From assembly GCF_943736995.1 (NCBI RefSeq), contig NZ_OX031157.1, forward strand, positions 434,001 through 498,000: a DNA stretch of 64,000 nt, read 5' to 3'. Under the pieces are notes generated by a model. It searched no databases, was not told the origin of the DNA, and saw only the letters and a program-made list of their open reading frames with translations. Each line of letters starts with the position of its first letter. The first letter of the stretch is position 1. This document shows positions 49,733 through 59,615 of this stretch, one piece after another. The position numbers and the translations under genes are program-made. Origin of the DNA: Sporosarcina sp. Marseille-Q4943. Its GTDB lineage: Bacteria > Bacillota > Bacilli > Bacillales_A > Planococcaceae.

Positions 49733-51090
49733 TTCTTCACTTCCTCCTTTTTAGTTTTCAACCAATCTGCCAATACATTCGTATTATAGTTTCCACTCTC
49801 GAATTCTTCCGACCCTATAAACTTTTGAAAGAGTGGAATATTCGATTTAACCCCTTCAATCGTAAACGATTTGAAGAATTCTTCAGCTTTGTTTATCGCT
49901 TCTTGGCGCCCATCCGCATGGACGATCACTTTTGCTATCATCGGATCATAGAATGGCGTGACACTCCCACCCTCTTCGTAGCCCGAGTCAATGCGAACTT
50001 GAGCAAAATCATTCCATTGCATTTTACGGATTGTTCCCGGAGACGGCATGAAAGTCGTCGGATCCTCCGCATAAATTCGGAACTCGATTGCATGACCATA
50101 ACTCTTAATCCGATTCTGATCTTTGACAGGCAATTCATTGCCACGCGCCACTTCAATCTGCCATTCCACTAGATCATAGCCGGTTACTTCTTCAGTGACG
50201 GGATGCTCCACTTGAAGACGGGTATTCATTTCCAGGAAATAAAAATCATCGTTTTCCGATAAGATGAATTCCACAGTTCCTGCATTTCGATATTGAACAG
50301 CTTTCCCAGCAGCAACCGCCGCCTCATAAAGCTGTTCTCCCACCTCTTTATTCAATGAAGGCGAAGGAGATTCTTCAATCACTTTTTGGTTCCGTCTTTG
50401 CACCGAACAGTTGCGCTCGAATAGATGGACGATATTCCCTTTGTCATCCCCGAAAATCTGCACTTCGATATGGCGTGCATTTTGGACGAATTTTTCAAGA
50501 AAAACGACGTCATCCCCAAAATAGGCTTTCGCTCTGCTTTTGACAGATTGAAAATGCTGACTGAGCGCTTGCTCACTTTCGCATCGCACCATTCCGATGC
50601 CCCCACCGCCGGCACTCGCTTTCAACATGATTGGATACCCAATCAATTCTGCAGCCTGTATCGCTTCTTCCAAAGAGGCGACTCCTTGATCCGTACCTGG
50701 AACAACCGGTACACCGGCATCTTTCATCTTCAATCTTGAAGCAATCTTATCGCCCATCAATTCGATCGTTTCCGCATCGGGACCGATAAACACCAAACCT
50801 GCGTCTCTCACTTTTCGTGCGAAAGCGGCATTTTCGGACAAAAGTCCATAGCCCGGATGAATTGCGTCCGCTCCGACTTTCAAGGCGATGCCGATAATGT
50901 CATCCGCTTTCAAATAGGACTGCACTACAGGACCTGGTCCGATACTATACGCTTCATCCGCAAATTTCACGAACGGCATATGCTCATCGGCCTCCGAATG
51001 GACGGCAACGGTCTTTATGCCAAGCCGCTTGCATGTTTTCATGATTCTCAATGCGATTTCCCCACGATTCGCAATAAGTATCTTGTTCAT
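49729..51090 (-). CDS. accC: Biotin carboxylase subunit of acyl-CoA carboxylase
   Basis: ATP-grasp enzyme that carboxylates biotin. It starts KILIANRGEIALRI, contains the glycine-rich loop KASAGGGGIGM near residue 160 (an Ile where Arg or Lys is usual), RRNQKVIEESPSP near 235 and FLEMNTRLQVEHPVTE near 285. The ATG at 51090 follows AAGGGGG and gives 453 residues. It is probably a degradative-pathway enzyme (YngH-like) rather than the fatty acid synthesis accC, because it is grouped with an enoyl-CoA hydratase and a carboxyltransferase. The gene symbol is used for enzyme type only. Confidence 0.9.
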   Translation of the reverse strand: MNKILIANRGEIALRIMKTCKRLGIKTVAVHSEADEHMPFVKFADEAYSIGPGPVVQSYLKADDIIGIALKVGADAIHPGYGLLSENAAFARKVRDAGLVFIGPDAETIELMGDKIASRLKMKDAGVPVVPGTDQGVASLEEAIQAAELIGYPIMLKASAGGGGIGMVRCESEQALSQHFQSVKSRAKAYFGDDVVFLEKFVQNARHIEVQIFGDDKGNIVHLFERNCSVQRRNQKVIEESPSPSLNKEVGEQLYEAAVAAGKAVQYRNAGTVEFILSENDDFYFLEMNTRLQVEHPVTEEVTGYDLVEWQIEVARGNELPVKDQNRIKSYGHAIEFRIYAEDPTTFMPSPGTIRKMQWNDFAQVRIDSGYEEGGSVTPFYDPMIAKVIVHADGRQEAINKAEEFFKSFTIEGVKSNIPLFQKFIGSEEFESGNYNTNVLADWLKTKKEEVKK

Positions 51091-51201
51091 ATTCGTATCC
51101 CCCTTAGCTGTCTTGTTTGAACTTCTCCCCAATACTAGTTTATACGATGAATGAAACCGTTTTCAACTATTTGTCTGAATTTCTATGAAAATCAAACCTT
51201 C

Positions 51202-51960
51202 TTACTTTTTCCGCAAAAACTTATCCACAGCTTCATGGTGGGCATCGCTTTCCCATAGTTTTGCGCATTGGGCGGCTTCTTCCAGCATGTGGATCCCTAA
51301 CCCGCTTTGCTCCCATTTCAAGATTGCCATCCTCTTATAAGCACGGTGTACGGACGGGTGTATTTTCTTCATATCTGACATGAATTGCTCCAAGCCGGCT
51401 TGTGCATCCCCTTCGTAAATATCCGTCGCCCATCCGATTGCTTGTAACTGTTCCGCTGTATGCACTTTCGCTTCTGATAATATTTTCATCATTGCATCAT
51501 GATTATTCATTTTGACAAGCAGCTGCGAGGCGCCACCCCATCCACTTGTTATGGCGAGCGTACCTTGGATGAATCCTGCCTTTGCCTTTGAAGATACAAG
51601 TCGGTAATCGCATGCAGTTGCGATTTCACATCCCCCACCGACTGCCGCTCCATTGACGAGTCCAATGACTGGCACAGGCAAGACTGACAATCTATATAAC
51701 AATCCAGCCATCTTGCTCAGCATCGGGTAAGCTTCATCCGCTGTACGGAATCCATGGAATTCCGACAGGTCGCCACCTGAACAAAATGCACGGTCCCCAG
51801 CCCCTGTAATGACTGCAAACGCTAAGCTGTCATCTGATTCGACTTGTGACAAGAACTTTTCAAGACCTTCCATAACTGCATGGTTGACCGCATTTCTCAT
51901 TTCGGGCCGATTGATTGTGAATGTAGCTATTCCATTGTTGATTTCTATTTTATATGACAA
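51202..51960 (-). CDS. Enoyl-CoA hydratase/isomerase family protein
   Basis: Crotonase-fold enzyme of 252 residues. The oxyanion-hole segments are FCSGGDLSEF near residue 62 and NGAAVGGGCEIATACDYRL near 105, which keeps the first catalytic Glu. By eye the second catalytic Glu, usually in a PE motif about 20 residues on, is replaced: this region reads KAGFIQGTLAITSGWGG. The gene lies upstream of the carboxylase genes in the same direction and resembles YngF by context. AGGAGGG precedes the ATG. Confidence 0.88.
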   Translation of the reverse strand: MSYKIEINNGIATFTINRPEMRNAVNHAVMEGLEKFLSQVESDDSLAFAVITGAGDRAFCSGGDLSEFHGFRTADEAYPMLSKMAGLLYRLSVLPVPVIGLVNGAAVGGGCEIATACDYRLVSSKAKAGFIQGTLAITSGWGGASQLLVKMNNHDAMMKILSEAKVHTAEQLQAIGWATDIYEGDAQAGLEQFMSDMKKIHPSVHRAYKRMAILKWEQSGLGIHMLEEAAQCAKLWESDAHHEAVDKFLRKK

Positions 51961-51979
51961 GCCAATCCCTCCTTATTAA

Positions 51980-52206
51980 TTGGATTTCCGCTACAGACGG
52001 ACGCTTTCCGCGGGCGAGCGGTGAGCCAATCGAACAGCGAAGGGTTCGATTGGCCGTATTTCTGCGTATTTTGCAGAAATTAAGGCATCCTTATCTTGCT
52101 CCCATAGGGTCGCAGAAAACTTTGCTCGCAACGCTGTGCTTGTGCTCGCAAACGCCTTTCTTCGTAAAGGCGTTCGCAGGAGTCGCCGCCTTTCGCTTCA
52201 ATCCCC
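51980..52206 (+). repeat. GC-rich dispersed palindromic repeat, copy C (expanded mosaic)
   Basis: About 227 bp between echA and rpmF. The ends match copy A (CGGACGCTTTCCGCGGGCG near 52000 and GCAGGAGTCGCCGCC near 52180), and short terminal arms GGATT and AATCC pair. The centre is different: three perfect hairpins are inserted, CCAATCGAAC/GTTCGATTGG (52026-52053), ATTTCTGC/GCAGAAAT (52058-52080) and AACGCCTTT/AAAGGCGTT (52151-52174). No coding capacity. The 324-bp gap 51961-52284 holds this repeat and the rpmF terminator. Confidence 0.8.
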
Positions 52207-52231
52207 CATAGCAGCCATTTCTGATTTTAAA

Positions 52232-52273
52232 AATAAAAAGACCACCGGAGCCATGGCCTCACGGTGGTCTTTA
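52232..52273 (-). terminator. Terminator of rpmF
   Basis: Minus-strand AAAGACCACCG pairs with CGGTGGTCTTT (52237-52272) with GGCCATGGC inside the loop, followed by TTTATTTTT. Confidence 0.92.
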
Positions 52274-52284
52274 AGCAGGGGAAC

Positions 52285-52458
52285 TTATTCTCCTACTACG
52301 TCTTTTCCTTTGTAATGACCGCAAGATTTGCAAACGCGGTGCGCAAGTTTCATTTCGCCGCAATTTTCACAAGTTGTCATGCCTGGAACTTGTAGTTTGA
52401 AATGCGTACGACGAAGTCTTTTAGCTGTTTTTGAAGTTCTTCTTTTTGGTACTGCCAT
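52285..52458 (-). CDS. rpmF: 50S ribosomal protein L32
   Basis: A 57-residue ribosomal protein beginning [19 protein letters not shown]. Two CxxC pairs (TTCENCGE and VCKSCGHY) make it the zinc-binding form. It lies 24 bp after ylbN, the usual Bacillales pair, with AAGGAGGTG before the ATG. Confidence 0.97.
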   Translation of the reverse strand: MAVPKRRTSKTAKRLRRTHFKLQVPGMTTCENCGEMKLAHRVCKSCGHYKGKDVVGE

Positions 52459-52482
52459 TTGTGGGCACCTCCTTATAATCGC

Positions 52483-53016
52483 CTATTCCTTGTCCGAGTT
52501 GAAAAAATCAGCTAATCCAGCTAAGCGCGGATCAACTTTCTTATCCTTTTCTTCACGGAGCCGCTCCTCGTATTCTTCGTTGGATGCGAAAGACCAGCCT
52601 TTCCCCTCTGCACTTTTCATCTTTTCGGCTTTATCGCTGAAAACTTGTAAAGGCACTTCAAGAAGAACCAACTCTTCAAAAATCGGGGTCGGATCGATGA
52701 TCTCGCCGATAACCGGGTGAATCATATCATCCGTAGCAAGTGTCGCTTCATCCCAACTGAACTGCTCGTCCGTTTCCACTGAAAATGGAAATTCGACATC
52801 ATCCCATGTTCGAGAACAAGGTAATGTCATCACACCTTCAAGGTGGAAATGGCATGTCAGTTTTTTCGAACCGATTATACAGCTTCCCGTTACATGGACA
52901 GGCTTAATATCCCGGATTTCCGGATTCCGTTTTTTGACGGAGTCAAGGTTGACCGCTTCGTCAAGCGGCAATGCTCCTTGCCTGTATTTCTGTAATTGAT
53001 GAATGGACCATTTCAC
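52483..53016 (-). CDS. ylbN: YceD/DUF177 family protein YlbN
   Basis: A 177-residue DUF177 protein. This family is co-transcribed with rpmF in most bacteria and has been linked to 23S rRNA accumulation in other organisms. Visible features are the N-terminal MKWSIHQLQKYRQG, the beta segment CHFHLEGVMTLPCSRT near residue 57, and an acidic region VDPRLAGLADFF at the C-terminus, typical of the family. A strong promoter lies 30 bp upstream. The apparent start codon near 53016 is GTG-like within CACGTC and should be checked. Confidence 0.88.
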   Translation of the reverse strand: MKWSIHQLQKYRQGALPLDEAVNLDSVKKRNPEIRDIKPVHVTGSCIIGSKKLTCHFHLEGVMTLPCSRTWDDVEFPFSVETDEQFSWDEATLATDDMIHPVIGEIIDPTPIFEELVLLEVPLQVFSDKAEKMKSAEGKGWSFASNEEYEERLREEKDKKVDPRLAGLADFFNSDKE

Positions 53017-53045
53017 GTCTATATCACCTCAAGACAACACTGTTG

Positions 53046-53074
53046 ATTATATAATGGATAAAAAGGGATGTCAA
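53046..53074 (-). promoter_or_regulatory. Promoter of ylbN-rpmF (SigA type)
   Basis: Minus-strand TTGACA (53074-53069), 17-bp spacer and TATAAT (53051-53046): perfect matches in both boxes, about 30 bp before ylbN. It suits a ribosomal protein operon. Confidence 0.93.
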
Positions 53075-53154
53075 GATATTTTCTTGTCACCTAAATCACA
53101 GCATCGTATAATATTTTATATGTTAATATGCAACAAAGCTAATAGTAGCCCTCA

Positions 53155-53205
53155 AGCTGGATTTTCGCTCTAGGCGGACGCTTTCCGCTCCAATTCAAAG
53201 TAGCT
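53155..53205 (+). repeat. Short, end-only copy D of the dispersed repeat
   Basis: Contains AGGCGGACGCTTTCCGC (53172-53188), identical to 17 bases of copy A (26866-26882), within CGCTCTAGGCGG...TTTCCGCTCC. Outer AGCT tetramers flank it. The long centre seen in copies A to C is missing, so this looks like an internally deleted remnant. Confidence 0.65.
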
Positions 53206-53258
53206 TCTACAAATAATTTCATTCTTATTAAACAAAGTATATCGAAGGGGTGGGCATA

Positions 53259-54500
53259 TTGAAAGCTACAGGTATCGTCGTTGAATATAATCCATTACAT
53301 AATGGACATGTCTACCATGCACAGCAGGCAAGAAAGGCCACTGATGCGGATGTTATTATCGCAGTCATGAGCGGCAATTTCCTGCAAAGAGGCGAACCCG
53401 CTTTTGTCGATAAATGGACGCGCACGAAGATGGCGTTAGCATCCGGCGTGGACATCGTACTTGAGCTGCCATACCGCTTCGCGACAGCAAATGCCCCCTT
53501 ATTTGCGCAAGGGGCTATTGAGTTGCTAGATGCGGCTGGATGCAGCGCATTCTGTTTCGGAAGCGAAGACGGCAATATAGAGCCTTTCCAAAACAGCATA
53601 CGTCTCATCACGAGCCATACCGATGAATACGAAGCAGCAGTGAAAAATGCGATCGCAGAAGGCTTGAGCTACCCAATGGCCTTGAATAGGGCATACAAAA
53701 CAATTCAAGAGGGGCAACCTGCGCTTTCTCTGGCTGACTTGTCCATGCCGAATAATATCTTGGGATTCCATTATATGCAAGCTTCGCAGTCAATCGGTTC
53801 AACAATGGAAGCCGTAACAATCAAACGGATGGGGGCCGGCTACCACGACGAAACATTGGATAATGAAAAAATCGCAAGTGCGACAGGCATCCGAAAATCC
53901 TTCTTCGGATCGGAAACCCTCGATGATGTTTCAGATTTCATTCCTGTTGCTACTAGAGATTTACTTATCGAATGGCAATCGGAAAGAAAGAGATTCGGCA
54001 GTTGGGAAAGCTTTTACCCATTTCTTCGATTCGTCATTTTACGTGATGGACCTTCTCAGTTACGCGGTATTGCCGATGTTTCGGAAGGAATCGAGAACCT
54101 CATTTTCCGTGCTGCACAATCACATGATTCATTCCAAACATTCATGGATGCAGTGAAATCCAAGCGCTATACATGGACACGGATACAAAGGATGCTTACA
54201 CATATACTGACAGGTTTCACGATAGAAACGCGAGCTGAAATGGAGAAACCCGCTTATTTGCGATTGCTCGGGATGACAAACAATGGACGCTCGTTTTTGA
54301 GCGGAAGGAAAAAGCGTCTCAATTTGCCGCTCATAAGCAAAGTCGCTTCTTTTTCCGACCCTTCACTAAAGATGGACATTGCCGCATCCGATATTTATGC
54401 ACTAGCGCTCGGAAATGGTACGAGTGATTCCAAAATCGGCTTGGATTATCAAATAGCCCCGATTATGGAAAATCACTTTTCATCCAAGTCATTCAAATAA
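53259..54500 (+). CDS. tmcAL: tRNA(Met) cytidine acetate ligase TmcAL
   Basis: Nucleotidyltransferase-fold enzyme (YlbM) that uses acetate and ATP to acetylate the wobble cytidine of elongator tRNA-Met. The nucleotide-binding signature is VVEYNPLHNGHVYH at the N-terminus, with MSGNFLQRGEPAFVDKW next. I chose the TTG at 53259, which matches the family start (KATGIVVEYNP) and follows GGGGTGG; a GTG three codons upstream lies inside that site. Length is 413 residues. The 3' end overlaps convergent ylbL by 28 bases. Confidence 0.92.
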   Translation: MKATGIVVEYNPLHNGHVYHAQQARKATDADVIIAVMSGNFLQRGEPAFVDKWTRTKMALASGVDIVLELPYRFATANAPLFAQGAIELLDAAGCSAFCFGSEDGNIEPFQNSIRLITSHTDEYEAAVKNAIAEGLSYPMALNRAYKTIQEGQPALSLADLSMPNNILGFHYMQASQSIGSTMEAVTIKRMGAGYHDETLDNEKIASATGIRKSFFGSETLDDVSDFIPVATRDLLIEWQSERKRFGSWESFYPFLRFVILRDGPSQLRGIADVSEGIENLIFRAAQSHDSFQTFMDAVKSKRYTWTRIQRMLTHILTGFTIETRAEMEKPAYLRLLGMTNNGRSFLSGRKKRLNLPLISKVASFSDPSLKMDIAASDIYALALGNGTSDSKIGLDYQIAPIMENHFSSKSFK

Positions 54501-55519
54501 TCCAAAGCATCATCTATAGTGGCAACGGGTACGATTTTCATTTTCGTACCTATTTTTTCTGCCGTTTTTACAGCTTCCTCATAGTTCGTCATAATTCCAG
54601 GATTCTTTTTTCGAACTTCATCCGGCAAATAATCGTTTGGTGCGAAAAAGATTTCAACCCCTTCACGATCAGCCGCCATAACTTTGAAATCGGCGCCGCC
54701 AATCCGTCCGACAGTTCCATCGGACAGCATTTCCCCGGTCCCCGCAATGTTGTATCCTTTCGTCAAGTCTTCGTCCACCAGTTGATTCATTATTTCCAAT
54801 GTGAACATAAGCCCAGCGGAAGGACCACCGATATCGGCAGTATGGATATCCACTATCGGATCAGTTGCAAGTTCGCGATCCTCTTGGAATTGTACACCTA
54901 AACCGATTCGACCTTCAGATTTTGGTATTTCACTTAAAATGATTTCAATATCGTGCAGCTTCCCATCCCGTTCGACGGAAACCGTAACTTTATCGCCTTC
55001 GCCTTTCCCGGAAATCGCCGATGCAAATTGTCCGACCTTCTTCAATTGCACTCCATCAACGGATCGAATTTTATCTCCCGCCTCAAGCTTTCCATCTGAC
55101 GCTCCGCCCTTTAAGACAGATACGACAAAGACGCCGTCATATGTAACGTTGACTGGAATGCCAGCTTTGCTGAATGCCACGGTGATGGCGTTGAACTGGG
55201 AGTCAGACATGAGTTTTTTTTGACGGATATTATATTCCTTGTCATCCTCCCCTTCCCTTCTGACTTTGTTGGTTGGAAGCAATTTCATACGATCGGAAAA
55301 CTTGGATACGACGTAAGAAAAAGGAGTTGCCTTTCCAATGGCAATGGTCATGAGATTGAAGGTCCCAACATCATCCTTATCCCCTCCCTCGACTTCTACA
55401 ATCGGCGCCAAGTCATACGCCCCACCTGGTTTTGATATGTATGCATCGAGAGGATAAATGAATAAAAACAATAAAAAAAGCACAGCGACCGCATACAATC
55501 CAATCTTTTTCACCCTCAT
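54473..55519 (-). CDS. ylbL: PDZ and Lon-like domain protease YlbL
   Basis: Membrane-anchored serine protease; B. subtilis YlbL degrades the division inhibitor YneA after DNA damage. One N-terminal helix (IGLYAVAVLFLLFLFIYPL) is followed by a PDZ domain (about residues 130-200, with GVFVVSVLKGGASDGKLEAGD) and a C-terminal Lon-type domain. The Ser-Lys dyad is visible as GGPSAGLMFTLE and GADFKVMAADREG. I chose the ATG at 55519 behind GGAGGTG (348 residues). Confidence 0.92.
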   Translation of the reverse strand: MRVKKIGLYAVAVLFLLFLFIYPLDAYISKPGGAYDLAPIVEVEGGDKDDVGTFNLMTIAIGKATPFSYVVSKFSDRMKLLPTNKVRREGEDDKEYNIRQKKLMSDSQFNAITVAFSKAGIPVNVTYDGVFVVSVLKGGASDGKLEAGDKIRSVDGVQLKKVGQFASAISGKGEGDKVTVSVERDGKLHDIEIILSEIPKSEGRIGLGVQFQEDRELATDPIVDIHTADIGGPSAGLMFTLEIMNQLVDEDLTKGYNIAGTGEMLSDGTVGRIGGADFKVMAADREGVEIFFAPNDYLPDEVRKKNPGIMTNYEEAVKTAEKIGTKMKIVPVATIDDALDYLNDLDEK

Positions 55520-55683
55520 ACCCACACACCTCCATTAATAGCCTGTACAGATGGGACATATATTACTCAGTAGTTAGTAGTTCAGAAATTGCTTAGACAG
55601 CTGGTAACTAGTGTACCACCGAAAATATCCATAATAAAGCAATAACAACAGCGTTCTGCACTTCACTTCCCGGAAGGAGGCAC

Positions 55684-56616
55684 ATGATTGAACACCATCT
55701 CAGATACTATGCAACGAAACAAACTATGATCAGCATCGTCATCATATGGGCACTGATCATCCTATTCATCTTACAGCCAGGCATTGCCCATGACGGAGCC
55801 GAAGCCGGAGCACAATTATTTGTACACGCCTTACTTCCTTATTTGCTTCCGTATATCATCTTGACGCAATGGCTACTAAAGGTCCCTGTGGAAAATCCTT
55901 CAAAGAAAAGTTGGAAACGTTATATGAAAGCTTACGTTCTCGGGTCATTTGGGGGTTTTCCTGTCGGTGCAGTCACCGTTACGGAAATGGTCAAGAACGG
56001 AGACTTGTCCCGGAGGGAAAGCGGCTATCTGCTTGCCGCCTGCCATGCGCCAGGTCCTATGTTCATATTAGGATTCGTAGGCACTGAATTATTCGGCGAT
56101 ACTACTTCCGGTTGGAAGCTTTTGGCCGCTATCCATATTGCCAATATCCTCTTTTTAGTATTTACGCTATTAGCGATAAAGGGGAAACAGCAAGAACTGG
56201 ATACGTCTCAACCGAAAGTGCAAAAAAAGCGTTCCAGCTCTCCATTATTGGAGTCGCTCAGGGACAGCTCGACGGTCATCATTCTTGTCGCAACAACGGT
56301 AATCTTTTTTTCTTCCCTTGGAAATGTATTGACAACTGCGATATCCAAGGCATTCGCTGTTGATTTGGGGATTACGAAAACAGTATTGCTCGCACTATTT
56401 GAAATGACGTCCGGCGTCCAATCCGCTACAGACCATTTTTTCACTCACCCAGTATTCCCTTTTTTAGTTGCTGCAATCATTTCACTGAATGGTCTAAGCA
56501 TCCACATGCAAGTATTCGTCATTGCGAAAACAACCGATACTCCTCTTTTCCCATATTTGCTCAGTAGAGTATGGAGTGTTATCACCGTACCGATCTTTTT
56601 GTATTTCTTATTATAA
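55684..56616 (+). CDS. ylbJ: Sporulation integral membrane protein YlbJ
   Basis: Polytopic membrane protein of the nucleoside-recognition (GATE) type, needed in B. subtilis for spore cortex formation. At 310 residues it is shorter than B. subtilis YlbJ (about 400) but has the paired conserved regions: FVHALLPYLLPYIILTQWL with the GSFGGFPVGAVTV segment, and the C-terminal ALFEMTSGVQSATD with AAIISLNGLSIHMQ. GGAAGGAGG precedes the ATG. B. subtilis ylbJ is SigE-dependent; I did not find a clear SigE promoter here. Confidence 0.9.
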   Translation: MIEHHLRYYATKQTMISIVIIWALIILFILQPGIAHDGAEAGAQLFVHALLPYLLPYIILTQWLLKVPVENPSKKSWKRYMKAYVLGSFGGFPVGAVTVTEMVKNGDLSRRESGYLLAACHAPGPMFILGFVGTELFGDTTSGWKLLAAIHIANILFLVFTLLAIKGKQQELDTSQPKVQKKRSSSPLLESLRDSSTVIILVATTVIFFSSLGNVLTTAISKAFAVDLGITKTVLLALFEMTSGVQSATDHFFTHPVFPFLVAAIISLNGLSIHMQVFVIAKTTDTPLFPYLLSRVWSVITVPIFLYFLL

Positions 56617-56619
56617 AAA

Positions 56620-56650
56620 ATGGTTATGACAAACATCTTGTCATAACCAT
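56620..56650 (+). terminator. Bidirectional terminator between ylbJ and coaD
   Basis: ATGGTTATGACAA (56620-56632) pairs perfectly with TTGTCATAACCAT (56638-56650) around a 5-base loop. T-rich sequence follows on both strands, so it can end both convergent genes. Confidence 0.92.
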
Positions 56651-56666
56651 CTCATATTTTTATTTA

Positions 56667-57698
<1,032 letters not shown>

Positions 57699-57702
<4 letters not shown>

Positions 57703-59114
57703 TTTGATTCCTCTCCCAACGACTTCACAATTATCGTATCTTCATTTTTTTGAATAGACAGGTGGAATAGACGTCTCAGTGCATCTTCTTCAAAATAATA
57801 CTCATTATGAATGAGTACGTAAGGCTTCTCCCGTAATTCGTATCTTTTTTCATTTAATACATAGAAAGAGTCCCGCAACGAGAATCTGAATTTCTCCGTT
57901 GCACTTTCAATATAAATGGAACTCTCATTCACGGAAACCGAATAGCCGTTTCTCGTCAAAACCTTATTTGCGGGATAGAGCGTCTGCCTATCCATGATGA
58001 CCACTTGAATATCCTCTTGGTCTTCACCGTTCATCCTAATCGTTCGTGTATCCTCCAACACGAAAGGATAGTCGCCATCTTTGTTCTTTTCAACGAAGGA
58101 GGTTTTCCATCCACAAACTTCACCGATCAAGTTATCCAGCTCTGCTGCATCGAAGCGCTGACCTTGCATATCAGCTAAACGGGATTTCAGCATCTCATAC
58201 TGTTTCGCAGTCAATGAACTTTGAAGTGATTCATAGGCAGCTTTGGATTTGTTCGTCCCGGACGGCGTATCGGTTGAGATCGAAGCGATAAGGCCAGAAA
58301 CTAGCTTATCCTTCTCCGAAATGGCATACAATGTCCGGACCCCTCTATCCAACACTTCGTCAAGCATCTCCGCCGTTTTCTTTTGTGTAATTAACATACG
58401 GGATGCTTGGAGCGGTTTCCCATTTGGATCCGTCACAATGGAAATATGTTGAGCGTTCAATTTCAGTAAAGCGCTATCCAATTGCTCTGCAAGCTCAGCA
58501 TCGAACGAATCCCCGTATATCGATAGCCGATCTCCCCGAAATGCTTGCGGCAATTTCTTTCGTTGCCAATAAAGATCCGACACCTTGCCATTTCCTTTGA
58601 ACATCGAATAACTGATCATGTCCATTTCTTTAGCTCCGATTAACGTTATTCCACTGACCCACATTCCGCCGACTCCGCTTTCATCTGTTACATGTAAAAT
58701 AGTAGAATCGGGTTTCGCATTTCTCAATGCAGCAAACGGTTCCTTAAAAAGCTTTCTACTTTCAAGGTTTCCGGATTTTAGAATTTCATAGGAGATAGAT
58801 TGTCTACTCTGTTCCCCTTCCAAGATTGCTGTTATATTTTCATTAATTCTCGTACAAGAAGTTGCCGTTTCCAGAAAACAAGCACGATTTCGGCTCTCGG
58901 CCGGCAATATAATCTCGTGCCGCCCCTCATCCAAGTTGTGAAAATGATGCCTGACCAAAAGAGCATCTGCCCTATTGATCACTTCAATCTCCTGGTTATA
59001 CAGGTATTCCTTGCCCTTAGTTCCGCTTGCATCCGCCATTTGACTATAGTGTATATAGAGTAAAGCGGAATTCATGATGACTAAAAGGCCGACAATACGG
59101 AGTATGATTTTCAA
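57699..59114 (-). CDS. Unknown membrane-anchored or exported protein
   Basis: I do not recognise this 471-residue protein. It starts with one hydrophobic segment (LKIILRIVGLLVIMNSALLYI) that could be a signal anchor, so most of it should be outside the membrane. The middle contains SGVGGMWVSGI near residue 150 and a charged helical region. The last 90 residues, with YVLNEKRYELREKPYVL and a following FHLSIQKNEDTIIV strand pattern, resemble a stalk (copper amine oxidase N-terminal-like) domain. It is translationally coupled to rsmD (ATGA). I chose a TTG start at 59114 behind GAGGTG; a GTG at 59123 is possible. Confidence 0.8.
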
Positions 59115-59165
59115 TAGCTGCACCTCATTGCAAGGGATGTTATGTGTGCTTTAAAATATTCAATG

Positions 59166-59181
59166 ATATAGTTAACTATAT
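59166..59181. promoter_or_regulatory. Perfect 16-bp palindrome between divergent genes
   Basis: ATATAGTTAACTATAT is a perfect palindrome in the 92-bp divergent spacer between the unknown gene and the ylbA-like gene. It could be an operator, or overlap the -10 region of either promoter. Confidence 0.5.
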
Positions 59182-59206
59182 TTATTGGAGAAAGGTAGTG
59201 TCATGA

Positions 59207-59599
59207 ATGTTACAGCAGTATTTTATTGAATTAGGTGAAGGATATGGCGACATCTACGAGCTCATGGAACTGATGGAAACGAATCAACACCGTATCCATA
59301 GGACCTTCATCTTCTCTTCAAACATCAAAGGCGGACAAGCGATTTCCCTGGCAGTTGCATTCCAATCAGCCCGAAACAGCAATTTCATGCCGATCTACAT
59401 ATGCAGGGAAGGCATAACCCAAACCGGTGAATCCAAGCCGAAGAGAAGGCTCCTCTTTGAAGAAGCTTCACTTGCATGTGGTCAGGAACCGATTTATATC
59501 GGATTGAAGCATTCAACCGAATTTGCGGATACGAAACTGTTCTATCAGTATATAACAGGAATCCTCCGTCTTAATCATCTTGTCCCGCCATTGCAATAA
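59207..59599 (+). CDS. ylbA: YlbA-like conserved protein
   Basis: A 130-residue soluble protein beginning LQQYFIELGEGYGDIYELMEL. From memory it resembles B. subtilis YlbA, a small conserved Bacillales protein of unknown function, in the ELGEGY start, the FMPIYICREGI segment and the YHQY-like FYQYITGILRLNH end. The ATG at 59207 follows GGAGAAAGG; another ATG four bases earlier is out of frame. It converges on ylbG with only 16 bp between stops. Confidence 0.75.
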   Translation: MLQQYFIELGEGYGDIYELMELMETNQHRIHRTFIFSSNIKGGQAISLAVAFQSARNSNFMPIYICREGITQTGESKPKRRLLFEEASLACGQEPIYIGLKHSTEFADTKLFYQYITGILRLNHLVPPLQ

Positions 59600-59615
59600 G
59601 CGGTGACGTTCATGC

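Noticed and set aside
55526..55683. SigE promoter for ylbJ (CATAATAA near 55630)
   Set aside because: The -10-like sequence has no acceptable -35 at the right distance, so I could not support it.
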